A DNA stretch of 52,113 bases, taken from a virus. Below the pieces are notes generated by a model. It had not been told where the DNA came from. It ran no database searches and saw only the letters and a list, made by a program, of their open reading frames with translations. The DNA lies in IMG/VR virus record IMGVR_UViG_3300034061_005181, positions 1 through 52,113 of that record, one strand, 5' to 3'. The position numbers and the translations under genes are program-made. This document shows positions 42,009 to 49,690 of the stretch, piece after piece. Each line of letters opens with the position of its first letter. Positions within the stretch are counted from its first letter, which is position 1.

Positions 42009-43313
42009 TTACTTCAAATATAAAAGATTACCGTCTTGTATTTTAAATTTACCAGATGATTTATATGATTCTTGTGTTGAACCACCTTCTTTCTCTACAC
42101 TATCTACTAAATTGATAAGTATGTTTGCAATGGTCCAAACCAAAAGAGCGTTGTGTATGGCATCAACCACGTTTTCTGAAAGTCCGAATCCAGGAAACAT
42201 TATATCTTTTACAATTCCAGTTGCATACTTTGAAGCCATCTTTTTTACTACTACCTCTAAAAGTTCCCCAAATAAAGTTCCAAGTAATTCAAATGCATAT
42301 GTTCCAGGACCACCGAATGTTTTAGTTGTATTTGAAAATGAAGATAATAATTTTGGTCCAGCCCATTTACCTATAATCTGACCAAGTTTTGCGAATGGTA
42401 TAAATGCCCATTGTATCAATTCTACTGCATAGTGAACGACTTTTCTTAATGCTGGATTTTTTATTGCATCATCCAAATGTTCAACCGAGTGAGCTTCTTT
42501 TAACGAATTTCTTTTTTCATTTCTTTTTAATAATTCAGTAACAACATCATAATTAGATAACAAAGAATTTCTTTTTCTAATCAAACCTTCCAATGCAGGT
42601 ATTGTTTCTAAACCCTTTTCTGCTTCTTTTGCGTCAATTTTTGGTTCTTCTTCTATATTTCCTTTGCCTGATAATACATCCTTCTCCCAAAATGGTTTTA
42701 CTATCCATTTTTGATACCAGTCATTTACCCACCAAGCAGAAGATTCCTTTAATTGTAAAATTTCTTTTTTGAAATCATCATCTACTTTTAATTTTCCTTT
42801 TGAAACCAAGTCTTTTACCATGTTTTGAGCATCAGCAACAGAAGCAGTTTTTGTCATATTACACAGTTTTACCAATCCATTTTTTGCAGAGTTAATAACT
42901 TCTTGAACCAATTCTTTAAATTCTGCCCAAATAGCTTTCAATTTACTCCAACCACCAACGATAGCTTCTTTTGCCTTGTTTCCCATCGTTTTGAGACCAT
43001 CCCATATGTCTCCAAAGAATCCTTCTTTTAATCGTATTTCCATTTCATTTGAATTTACAATAAATTGGACATTCTTATCCAGTTCGTTTATTGTATTTTC
43101 TGTGAGTGATTTTGTTTTTGTCTTTGAAAATAAAATTCTCATTGCAGTTTGTTCATCCAATGTAAAAACTTTAGATCCAATCAATGAGTTAATTGCATTC
43201 TCATCCATGAATAATACTTTTTTATTAACACCATTTATTCTTTTTGTAATGTTTTTTTCTGACATTACCTCGTTCATAAGATGTTTTAGAGAATTGTTTT
43301 TGTTATTTTTCAT
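42009..43313 (-). CDS. Probable internal virion protein with hydrophobic domain, 434 aa
   Basis: The N-terminus MKNNKNNSLKHLMNEV resembles the other tagged proteins. Several I/L-x-E sites occur (RLKEG near 95, QLKES near 190), as in proteins cut by a prohead protease. Residues about 285-410 are amphipathic to hydrophobic (VELIQWAFIPFAKLGQII, ELLGTLFGELLEVVVKK, ALLVWTIANILINLV), which suggests membrane interaction. It lies between the DGHHRW copy B and the GAF-like gene, with terminators on both sides. No family is recognised; a head-packaged protein that crosses the host membrane is a hypothesis. Confidence 0.6.
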   Translation of the reverse strand: MKNNKNNSLKHLMNEVMSEKNITKRINGVNKKVLFMDENAINSLIGSKVFTLDEQTAMRILFSKTKTKSLTENTINELDKNVQFIVNSNEMEIRLKEGFFGDIWDGLKTMGNKAKEAIVGGWSKLKAIWAEFKELVQEVINSAKNGLVKLCNMTKTASVADAQNMVKDLVSKGKLKVDDDFKKEILQLKESSAWWVNDWYQKWIVKPFWEKDVLSGKGNIEEEPKIDAKEAEKGLETIPALEGLIRKRNSLLSNYDVVTELLKRNEKRNSLKEAHSVEHLDDAIKNPALRKVVHYAVELIQWAFIPFAKLGQIIGKWAGPKLLSSFSNTTKTFGGPGTYAFELLGTLFGELLEVVVKKMASKYATGIVKDIMFPGFGLSENVVDAIHNALLVWTIANILINLVDSVEKEGGSTQESYKSSGKFKIQDGNLLYLK

Positions 43314-43354
43314 AGGTATTTCTTTCCGACTGTTTGATATAAACTCAATTTACA

Positions 43355-43362
43355 ATAAATAT
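43355..43362 (-). promoter_or_regulatory. ATATTTAT promoter-like motif
   Basis: Follows a terminator; 41 nt before the ATG at 43313 of the probable internal virion protein. Confidence 0.52.
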
Positions 43363-43373
43363 CAGACAAAAAT

Positions 43374-43403
43374 AAAAAACCTCATGTATTTTACATGAGG
43401 TTT
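43374..43403 (-). terminator. Rho-independent terminator after DGHHRW copy B
   Basis: Twelve-base-pair stem AAACCTCATGTA/TACATGAGGTTT with a 3-base loop; the T-run overlaps the stem end. Confidence 0.88.
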
Positions 43404-43426
43404 GATTTCTTAACATTGAGGTAAAT

Positions 43427-44470
43427 TTACTTCAATTTGTTTTTTATTATTCTTTTCAAACTTTCTTCTACAAGTGGTCTCAATAAATTTGAAAGTTTTT
43501 CTTGTAGTCTTTGTTTTTTAACTTTTTTAGTGTAAGATTCTTGCAATCTTTTTTTGTGTTTATTGTTATAGTCTTCTAGCATCTTTATAGTTTTATTTGA
43601 CAATTTTCTATTACCATTCATCACTGCATGGTATTTCGTCATATTGCCAATAACACTTTCCATTTTAGATTTAACATCATCTGAATATGGTGGTTTAATA
43701 TCAACTTCACCCGCTGCGATTGATTTAGCAACTGCATCAACTTCCGGTCCATTGATCACTGGCATTTCAACACGTGCTGGAGCACCTGGCATAATTTGTT
43801 TTGGCAAAGCATCTGCATTTTTCATAATAGTTTGTTTACCTTTTTCAAAATCACCACCACCTAATGTTTCCATTGCCTTTGTTACATCTTCTGGACTAAT
43901 TGTATTTTTTGGATCACCACTATATCCGTTTTCCTTCCAATCATCTATCAATTTTTCAAAAACACCACCTTTGAAATCTGCAATGTTTCCTTTTCCTTGA
44001 TTTCCACCACGACCAAATTTACCAACGGTTACAACATTCAAAGCACTAACAAGTGCCTTTCCAGGAAGCATTATTTGAGTTGCTATTATCTTTGCTGAAG
44101 GATCTGCCAAATATGTTGCTGCCCATCTGTGGTGTCCATCCATAATATATGGTGGTTTATCTCCTGAAATTATTGATTCAAGATTTCCACCTGGACCATT
44201 GCTAAAAATTCCAGTTTTGTTTATCATACCAATAGCCATACCAAGTGCCTTCTCCGGTATAATTTCTGTCTGTGCAGCTCTTAATTCACTGGCAGAAACA
44301 GTTGCATTCTTTGAAATTACAGCATCATCTTTGTCATTACCATCTTTTTTTCCACCACCAATAGCAGCAGTTGCCGCATCTTTTGGGACTTTACTCAATC
44401 CCATGACATCGGTTGTTCCAAGAATTTCATCGTCTTCAAACAGTCTTCTTTTTTTGTTAGTCTGTTTCAT
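43427..44470 (-). CDS. DGHHRW (ParB/sulfiredoxin-like) protein, copy B
   Basis: Residues around 115-125 hold YIMDGHHRWAATYL, the same signature as copy A at 14876-15715; a later block MPGAPARVEMPVI matches copy A's SGAPKRDVMPQ. I start it at the ATG 44470 after GGGAAAA, since the longer GTG frame (44530) crosses the promoter region. The N-terminus is basic with an L-F-E site (KKRRLFE), and the C-terminus is a basic helix. It is placed directly after the capsid gene terminator, which fits a virion protein. Enzymatic role unknown. About 347 residues. Confidence 0.7.
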   Translation of the reverse strand: MKQTNKKRRLFEDDEILGTTDVMGLSKVPKDAATAAIGGGKKDGNDKDDAVISKNATVSASELRAAQTEIIPEKALGMAIGMINKTGIFSNGPGGNLESIISGDKPPYIMDGHHRWAATYLADPSAKIIATQIMLPGKALVSALNVVTVGKFGRGGNQGKGNIADFKGGVFEKLIDDWKENGYSGDPKNTISPEDVTKAMETLGGGDFEKGKQTIMKNADALPKQIMPGAPARVEMPVINGPEVDAVAKSIAAGEVDIKPPYSDDVKSKMESVIGNMTKYHAVMNGNRKLSNKTIKMLEDYNNKHKKRLQESYTKKVKKQRLQEKLSNLLRPLVEESLKRIIKNKLK

Positions 44471-44536
44471 AAATTTTCCCAATAATCTTAAAAATACAAA
44501 TTTGTAAAAAAGAGTGATCTGTTTGAACACTCACAA

Positions 44537-44544
44537 ATAAATAT
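44537..44544 (-). promoter_or_regulatory. ATATTTAT promoter-like motif
   Basis: Follows the capsid gene terminator; 66 nt before the ATG of DGHHRW copy B. The context ACATATTTATTTG lies inside a possible longer GTG frame, which supports the shorter start. Confidence 0.5.
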
Positions 44545-44564
44545 GTGTCAATATAAAAAAAAAC

Positions 44565-44595
44565 AAAAAAAGGAGTGAGAAAATCTCACTCCTTT
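44565..44595 (-). terminator. Strong terminator after the major capsid gene
   Basis: Twelve-base-pair stem AAAGGAGTGAGA/TCTCACTCCTTT, 3-base loop, then T7. Confidence 0.92.
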
Positions 44596-44617
44596 ATTTC
44601 TACTAATCCTGTTAAGA

Positions 44618-46267
44618 TTATATGTCACCGAGAGAATCGATTTGGATAAGACCATAGAACTCTGGACGAACAATTTTCTTAGCATAACGAGTCATCACGC
44701 CTTTTCTTGGTGTGAAGTTCGTTGGATCATATACCAATGGTGTCATTACAAGTGGGATGTAAGGAGCATACACAGCACCAGTTTCGAGGAATTGTGTTCC
44801 ACGGAAACCTACGAGAACTTGATTCTCGAGCATATAAGGATTCTTATAGACTGTGATACGGCCATTCAACTGACCAACTTTTTGAACACCCATTGCGAAT
44901 TTCATACCTTCACCATCAACTGCATAGCCAGGCATTGATTCAAGTATTGTAGCAACTTGTGGAGAACATACGAGGAAGTTTGCACCACCACGAAGTGTTT
45001 TCTGATGAATTGTGTTAGATACTTTTTGAATCTTTGTGCCAAGTGTTTGGAACCAAGTTTGTTGGTTAAACGCAGAAGCTTGTGCCTGAGCAGATGAATA
45101 TTCTGTAAATGCACTTGTAGCAGCATCATATGTGCGACCAATACGAGCAGACCATCTTTCTGTTGTTTGTGCATTCTTAATCAACATATCAAGAATTTCC
45201 AAATCAATTTCTTGTGAAATATATTCAGACAACATTGATGTCAATTCAGCTTCTGCATCGATTGAGTGATATGCATTCAAATCTTGTGCAAATTCAGGTG
45301 TCCATACTGCCTTCAACTTACGCGTTTTAGCAACGATGGATTCTGAACGCAATTCGAGATTGATTTCTGGAATATTCAAGTCTGCACCAAATGTTGTGTT
45401 TGAAGCACCGTCTTCAAAGTCACCACGTGTTGTAGCAGTAGGTTGCTTCTCATAAGCAATACCAACTGTTGCAGGAGCAGCGGAAGCAGAAACTACGAAA
45501 GTAACTGTTGAACCGTTGTTTGCAGTTGTTGTATATTGTGGGAAGTAACCTAAAATTGTTGAACCAGATACTTTGAAAGCACGAACTGCTTCAAGATCGG
45601 GTGTAGATAAAGACGCAGACTGTACAGTGATTGTCATAATGTTACCGCCTGCAAGTGATGCAGAGTAAGCATTTTGGAACTCTGTATCGTGCTGGAACAA
45701 TGATGGTGTTGTGTGTGATACGGATCCAGTTACGAATTTATTGGCTGCAAGTGCAGTATCTTTTGCAAATGTCCCTTCTACCTCATTGATTGAATAACCG
45801 AAACGACCTGCACCATAAAGACCACCTGAAGGATCTGCATCTTTTGCTTCTTTACCAGTTACACCAAATACTGAATCAGTTTGTGTTTCTTTACCAGCAT
45901 TTGCTGTGAAACCAGGTTGTGCTGTTCCGTATTTGAAATCTAGATAGAATACAAGACCGGAAGGCAAATTCATTGGTTGAACAGAAACGAAATCTTTCGC
46001 AGCAATTTCAGAGAAAATACGGCGAACCAATGGAAGTGCAACACCAGCCCATTCTTCTGAACCAGCTGCTGTACCTGTACGACTTGATTCATCTATAAGT
46101 TGTTTTGCTTGATTTTCGAGAAGTATTGCTATCGAGTTCTTCTCATACTCGTTTTTCAAATTATCAAGAAGACCAGTTTTTGCCCATTTATTGACAACTT
46201 GCTTGTTTTCTTTGATAAGTGCCTTGTGGGGATTCCCAGAGGCATTCAATAAAGATTGTATACTCAT
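44618..46267 (-). CDS. Major capsid protein, gp23-like
   Basis: A 549-residue HK97-fold capsid protein of the T4 gp23 group. After a charged N-terminal region, EEWAGVALPLVRRIFSEI and VSVQPMNLPSGLVFYLD match the conserved gp23 core; later come KLKAVWTPEFAQDLNAYHSIDAE-type helix, RGGANFLVCSP and YAPYIPLV near the end. A likely maturation cut is after E60 in LIDE|S, close to the gp23 cut near residue 65. AAGGAAA precedes the ATG. It follows the scaffold gene directly and ends at a strong terminator, consistent with high late expression. Confidence 0.96.
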   Translation of the reverse strand: MSIQSLLNASGNPHKALIKENKQVVNKWAKTGLLDNLKNEYEKNSIAILLENQAKQLIDESSRTGTAAGSEEWAGVALPLVRRIFSEIAAKDFVSVQPMNLPSGLVFYLDFKYGTAQPGFTANAGKETQTDSVFGVTGKEAKDADPSGGLYGAGRFGYSINEVEGTFAKDTALAANKFVTGSVSHTTPSLFQHDTEFQNAYSASLAGGNIMTITVQSASLSTPDLEAVRAFKVSGSTILGYFPQYTTTANNGSTVTFVVSASAAPATVGIAYEKQPTATTRGDFEDGASNTTFGADLNIPEINLELRSESIVAKTRKLKAVWTPEFAQDLNAYHSIDAEAELTSMLSEYISQEIDLEILDMLIKNAQTTERWSARIGRTYDAATSAFTEYSSAQAQASAFNQQTWFQTLGTKIQKVSNTIHQKTLRGGANFLVCSPQVATILESMPGYAVDGEGMKFAMGVQKVGQLNGRITVYKNPYMLENQVLVGFRGTQFLETGAVYAPYIPLVMTPLVYDPTNFTPRKGVMTRYAKKIVRPEFYGLIQIDSLGDI

Positions 46268-46285
46268 TTTGTTTTCCTTAAAAAA

Positions 46286-47353
46286 TTATTTCAAACCTGC
46301 TAATTTACGTAAACGATTTGCCATCACATCACCTTCATTTAAGATGTTTTTAGATGGACGTGTGCTTGCTGTTGGTTTAGATGCAAAAGATTCCTTGATA
46401 GGTTTAACCTTTGTTGTTCTAAACGATTCAGACAATGTTGCAAAAACCAATTTGACTTCACGAAGACTTGATGCACGATCAAAGTTTTCAATGACAGTCA
46501 TTTTTTGTTTTTCGCTAAGTGAATGCTTGCGGAAAAGTTTGTTAGAGAAGAGCAATTTTGAGTTCAAAAGATTGACTTCATTGATTTTAGAACGTAAGAA
46601 AGAAATTACAGCATATGCTTCACGAAGTCTAGCTTCAGCAACTTCTTTTTCCTTTTCTTCTTCAGCTTCTTCAACCTTCTCAGATTCGTCTTCTTCCTCA
46701 CGGAGAGCACGAAGAACTTCTTTGATGTCTACTTCTTCTTCATCTTCACCTTCTTCAACAGTTTCTTCTTCACCTTCTTCCTCACGGAGAGCACGAAGAA
46801 TTTCTTTGATTTCAGCAACTTCTTCGGAATCTTCATCTTCTTCTTCAACGAGTTGAACGAGTTTTTCCTTCTTGTCTTCTGTACTGTCATCTGATGCAAC
46901 TGCTGATGGTTTCTTGTTATCACCGGTTCCGATTTCAGATGAATCAATGTCTTCTTCTAATTGACGAATAATTTCCATCAATTCCTCATCCATTGTTTCC
47001 CCTTCATCTTCACCTTCTTCCATTGCTGGTTCTTCTTCATCTTCACCTTCTTCAATTGCTGATTCTTCTTCAGCTTCTTCCATTGGTTCTTCTTCTTCGC
47101 CTTCGCCTTCTTCCATAGCAGGTTCTTCATCATCACCTTCGCTATAGAATCCGTATTCTTCTACGGGTGCTTCTTCTTCACCCTCGCCTTCTTCCATTGG
47201 CTCTTCGGCTTCTGCCTCCTCTGCCAACTTTTGGGAAAGCATAGACTGCAAACGCGGAGTGAATGCTTCTTCCAATGCAAGTTTAGCATTTGCCAATGCT
47301 ACTTCCTTAACGGCTTTTGCATCTGCAATAGCTTCTTTCAATAAATCATTCAT
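46286..47353 (-). CDS. Prohead core scaffold, gp22-like, 355 aa
   Basis: Very acidic: residues about 50-235 contain repeated Glu/Pro blocks (EEGEGEEE, EPMEE, EDEEEP). Before and after lie helical segments. The C-terminus is basic (MANRLRKLAGLK), like the capsid-binding ends of scaffold proteins. An internal near-duplication repeats IKEILRALREEE and IKEVLRALREEE 84 nt apart. Start at the ATG 47353 with GGAG spaced correctly; the TTG at 47365 would overlap that site. N-terminus MNDLLKEAIADA has an L-K-E site. It sits between the protease cluster and the capsid gene, the T4 gp22 position. Identity by context and composition. Confidence 0.78.
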   Translation of the reverse strand: MNDLLKEAIADAKAVKEVALANAKLALEEAFTPRLQSMLSQKLAEEAEAEEPMEEGEGEEEAPVEEYGFYSEGDDEEPAMEEGEGEEEEPMEEAEEESAIEEGEDEEEPAMEEGEDEGETMDEELMEIIRQLEEDIDSSEIGTGDNKKPSAVASDDSTEDKKEKLVQLVEEEDEDSEEVAEIKEILRALREEEGEEETVEEGEDEEEVDIKEVLRALREEEDESEKVEEAEEEKEKEVAEARLREAYAVISFLRSKINEVNLLNSKLLFSNKLFRKHSLSEKQKMTVIENFDRASSLREVKLVFATLSESFRTTKVKPIKESFASKPTASTRPSKNILNEGDVMANRLRKLAGLK

Positions 47354-47414
47354 AAAAATCTCCAACTATTTTTAGTGTTATTTTAAACACCAATTGCAAT
47401 AAAAATAATATCGG

Positions 47415-47433
47415 ACTCTATAACGGATAGAGT
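47415..47433 (-). terminator. Weak hairpin between the 42-aa ORF and scaffold
   Basis: Seven-base-pair stem ACTCTAT/ATAGAGT, 5-base loop, followed on the coding strand by CCGATATTATTTTT. Could be a weak terminator or a message-processing structure. Confidence 0.35.
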
Positions 47434-47460
47434 ATTTCGTATGTATAAGTATATGTTAAG

Positions 47461-47589
47461 TTACTTTTTTTCGTTTTTTTCGGTGGATTTTTTTACAGGA
47501 CCATACTGAAACAGTGATTTTATATCACTTTCAGTATACATATAACGTTTATCACGGTCTTTTGTATCTATTTTCTTCTCATCTGCCAT
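47461..47589 (-). CDS. Small hypothetical protein, 42 aa
   Basis: A short ORF that starts 11 bases inside the end of the ADP-ribosyltransferase-like gene (ATGGCAGATGA) after GAGGAAAA. It reads MADEKKIDTKDRDKRYMY and ends KSTEKNEKK, all charged. T4 has small prohead genes at this place, so a prohead core role is plausible by position only. A strong 13-bp inverted repeat lies in its coding sequence (47504-47536). Confidence 0.5.
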   Translation of the reverse strand: MADEKKIDTKDRDKRYMYTESDIKSLFQYGPVKKSTEKNEKK

Positions 47590-48841
47590 AATTTTCCTCA
47601 ACTAATATTTTATAGATGTTTCTAGTTTCATTAAAACCTTGAATAGTATATCTACAATTTCTTGGCAATGTAACTTCCGTTTCGTGACAATAATCATTTG
47701 AATGACACGGAAGTGTTAATATAGATGTTCCGGCTGGAATTAAAAATTCAAATAATGGCATTCTTTTTTTGCCAGCACCTTCACATATCAATGGATTTAA
47801 TGATGTAGTTACAAAAGTTTTATCAATCCATTGACCCGCATCTATAAACATTTGTAATAGATTTTCATTTTGAACCGATTTATATGAAACTATACTATAT
47901 TTTAACATCTGTGGTTGTTCTGAAAAGGAATAATCTAATTCATTTATAGTAAATGCATTCATTGCACTATTGTATATCGTTTCCCTCTCATCGCCTTCTT
48001 TTGGTTTGCCCAATTTTATTTGAGTTTCAATTTCTTTTTTTGTTAAAGACGGTTTTGAAAAACGTATTATATTATTTATTTTTTCAGAATTTGTATAGTA
48101 ATGATTTAGTGCAAGTATGGTTTGTTTATCCAATCTACCTTTACTTATCAAACTATGTTTGGAAACTGCAATCATTTCTATTTTTTTATACAATTTTGAA
48201 AACTTTACCTTATCATCACCAATACTCAAATCATACATATCAATTATGTCTTCATAGTCATATTGTAAAAGTTGATCACGAGTTTCTGGGTATAAATTAT
48301 CCGTTTTTATATCTAATTGTCTGGTATCTACTTTATTCAAAAACCCTACTGTTTTTAATCCAGTTTTTTCTTCATTTGGTTCTTTTTTAGGTTCTTCTTT
48401 TTTTTCTTCACCCTTTTTATCATCTTTTGGTTTTTCTTCATCGGATGATTTTTCCGTTTCAGATGGAGATTCCTCTGCGGGTTTTTCTTCTGATGGGGAT
48501 TCTTCTTCTGCAGGTTTTTCTTCTTCTGGCTTTTGGGTGGTAGAAGTATCAGTTGTTTTTGGCTCTTCGGCAGGAGTTTCTGCCGGTGATGCATCTGCAG
48601 CAGGTTCTTCTTCTTCTTTTTTGGGAGACTTTGATGCAGATTTTTGATGTTTTGCTGGATCAAAATTCTTTTTACTTATGTAATAAGATTTTCCACTTTC
48701 TTTATTCACAACAAGCATTTTATCTGGATTTTCACTTGCAGGTTTATCATCTTCTTCATACAAAGAAAAAGACCTTTCCAGGTTTTCAATAACTTTCCGT
48801 GTTTCCTCACGAATTAGTTTTTCAAGACTAGCAAAGGTCAT
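47579..48841 (-). CDS. ADP-ribosyltransferase-like protein (Alt-like, possibly head-packaged), 420 aa
   Basis: The C-terminal region (about 240-415) follows the ADP-ribosylating exoenzyme pattern: ILALNHYYTNSEKINNIIR, then YSIVSYKS where the NAD-binding Arg is expected (Lys here), TFVTTSLNP (STS-like, 344-347), and HETEVTLPRNCRY with the catalytic E-x-E as E387-T388-E389. Residues about 68-160 are a Pro/Glu/Lys-rich linker. The N-terminus, MTFASLEKLIREE, resembles packaging tags. T4 Alt is an injected ADP-ribosyltransferase, and the position between protease and scaffold agrees. Start 48841 is chosen because GGAGATGA precedes it and the longer frame overlaps bS21. The R to K change leaves activity uncertain. 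Confidence 0.72.
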   Translation of the reverse strand: MTFASLEKLIREETRKVIENLERSFSLYEEDDKPASENPDKMLVVNKESGKSYYISKKNFDPAKHQKSASKSPKKEEEEPAADASPAETPAEEPKTTDTSTTQKPEEEKPAEEESPSEEKPAEESPSETEKSSDEEKPKDDKKGEEKKEEPKKEPNEEKTGLKTVGFLNKVDTRQLDIKTDNLYPETRDQLLQYDYEDIIDMYDLSIGDDKVKFSKLYKKIEMIAVSKHSLISKGRLDKQTILALNHYYTNSEKINNIIRFSKPSLTKKEIETQIKLGKPKEGDERETIYNSAMNAFTINELDYSFSEQPQMLKYSIVSYKSVQNENLLQMFIDAGQWIDKTFVTTSLNPLICEGAGKKRMPLFEFLIPAGTSILTLPCHSNDYCHETEVTLPRNCRYTIQGFNETRNIYKILVEENYGR

Positions 48842-48851
48842 TTCATCTCCA

Positions 48852-49079
48852 TTAAATATTTTCAGAATCAATTTTACGTTGTCTTCTGATAGCAGCATTT
48901 CTTTTTTCTGATTTTTTCTTTGATGGTTTAATATATTCCATACGATTTTTATATTCTTCAAGAATACCAGCTTCTTTCACTTTACGTTTAAAAACCTTAA
49001 TCATCGTATCTACATTCATTCCACCTGCTTTAACTTTTACATGAGCAGGACTTGATGTGGTATAAACTCTGTCTGACAT
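48852..49079 (-). CDS. rpsU: bS21-like ribosomal protein (phage-encoded S21)
   Basis: A 75-residue basic protein. VKAGGMNVDTMIKVFKRKV, then EAGILEEYKNRMEYIKPS and KRNAAIRRQRK, match bacterial S21: the N-terminal strand, the FKRKVEKAG helix and the R..YEKPS turn followed by the basic helix. In bacteria, S21 sits near the anti-Shine-Dalgarno region of the 30S subunit and aids initiation. Phage copies have been reported in several large phages and may bias ribosomes to phage mRNAs. AAGGAAT precedes the ATG. It is in the head operon, 10 nt before the ADP-ribosyltransferase-like gene. Confidence 0.92.
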   Translation of the reverse strand: MSDRVYTTSSPAHVKVKAGGMNVDTMIKVFKRKVKEAGILEEYKNRMEYIKPSKKKSEKRNAAIRRQRKIDSENI

Positions 49080-49092
49080 AACAAATTCCTTA

Positions 49093-49689
49093 TTATTTTT
49101 TTATTTCATAAAACGTTCCGAGTTGTTTACCTATATTTTCGTAGATAGACTCCAAGGTTTTTTGTAACTTAACTATTCTTTCTGATATTTTTTGAAATTC
49201 ACTCACAGATTCTTTCAATCGTTTTGAGTTTCTTCGATGTGATACACCTTCAAACCAATCTCCAGATTCTTCTACCATATTTTTTGAAGCAAATTCCACC
49301 ATTCTTTTAATTTCAGATACAACTTCTGGAAGTTGCTTTGAACGGTGAACAACTTCTCTATACGCATTATATCTAGATATTGCTTCAATGTATTGTTGCT
49401 TTTGTTCTGATGTGAGGACTTTTGTATTTAATTTTTCTTTCATCACCTCTTGAACAGCATCCGAAACTAATTGGTTTATTTCTTCTTTTGTCATTGATGT
49501 TTTTGTTTCACCAACTTTTTTTGGAAGACCTTTGTGTGATGTTGATGCATATTTTTCTAATTCTTTTTCAGACATTGAATTTGCTAACTGTTTTACAGTT
49601 TTACTCACATCTGATGAAGAAACTTTTCCACGTTTATATGCAAGAGCCAATCCCATAAGTTTTTGTTGTTGTTGCGATAATGCAGGCAT
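49093..49689 (-). CDS. DUF3008-like head protein, 198 aa
   Basis: MPALSQQQQKLMGLALAYKRG, SDVSKTVKQLANSMSEKELE and STSHKGLPKK match the DUF3008 pattern found in T4-like prohead regions. The remaining two thirds is charged helix (QKISERIVKLQKTLES). Function unknown; it may be a prohead core component. The start at 49689 has GGGGAG 5 nt upstream; the longer start (49734) would run into the protease gene. A C-terminal helix like that of the gene 50364-50867 hints at a shared partner. Confidence 0.78.
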   Translation of the reverse strand: MPALSQQQQKLMGLALAYKRGKVSSSDVSKTVKQLANSMSEKELEKYASTSHKGLPKKVGETKTSMTKEEINQLVSDAVQEVMKEKLNTKVLTSEQKQQYIEAISRYNAYREVVHRSKQLPEVVSEIKRMVEFASKNMVEESGDWFEGVSHRRNSKRLKESVSEFQKISERIVKLQKTLESIYENIGKQLGTFYEIKK

Positions 49690-49690
49690 T

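Noticed and set aside
41974-42381. Plus-strand frame of 135 residues
   Set aside because: Antisense to the probable internal virion protein with no initiation signals.
44471-44530. GTG-started extension of DGHHRW copy B
   Set aside because: Hydrophobic translation of an intergenic promoter region; the ATG at 44470 has GGGAAAA upstream.
46191-46856. 221-residue plus-strand frame rich in Ser
   Set aside because: The Ser runs mirror the Glu-rich scaffold read in reverse; it overlaps two well-supported genes.
48842-48961. N-terminal extension of the ADP-ribosyltransferase-like protein
   Set aside because: The extension is the out-of-frame reading of the bS21 gene, and a proper ribosome site precedes 48841.
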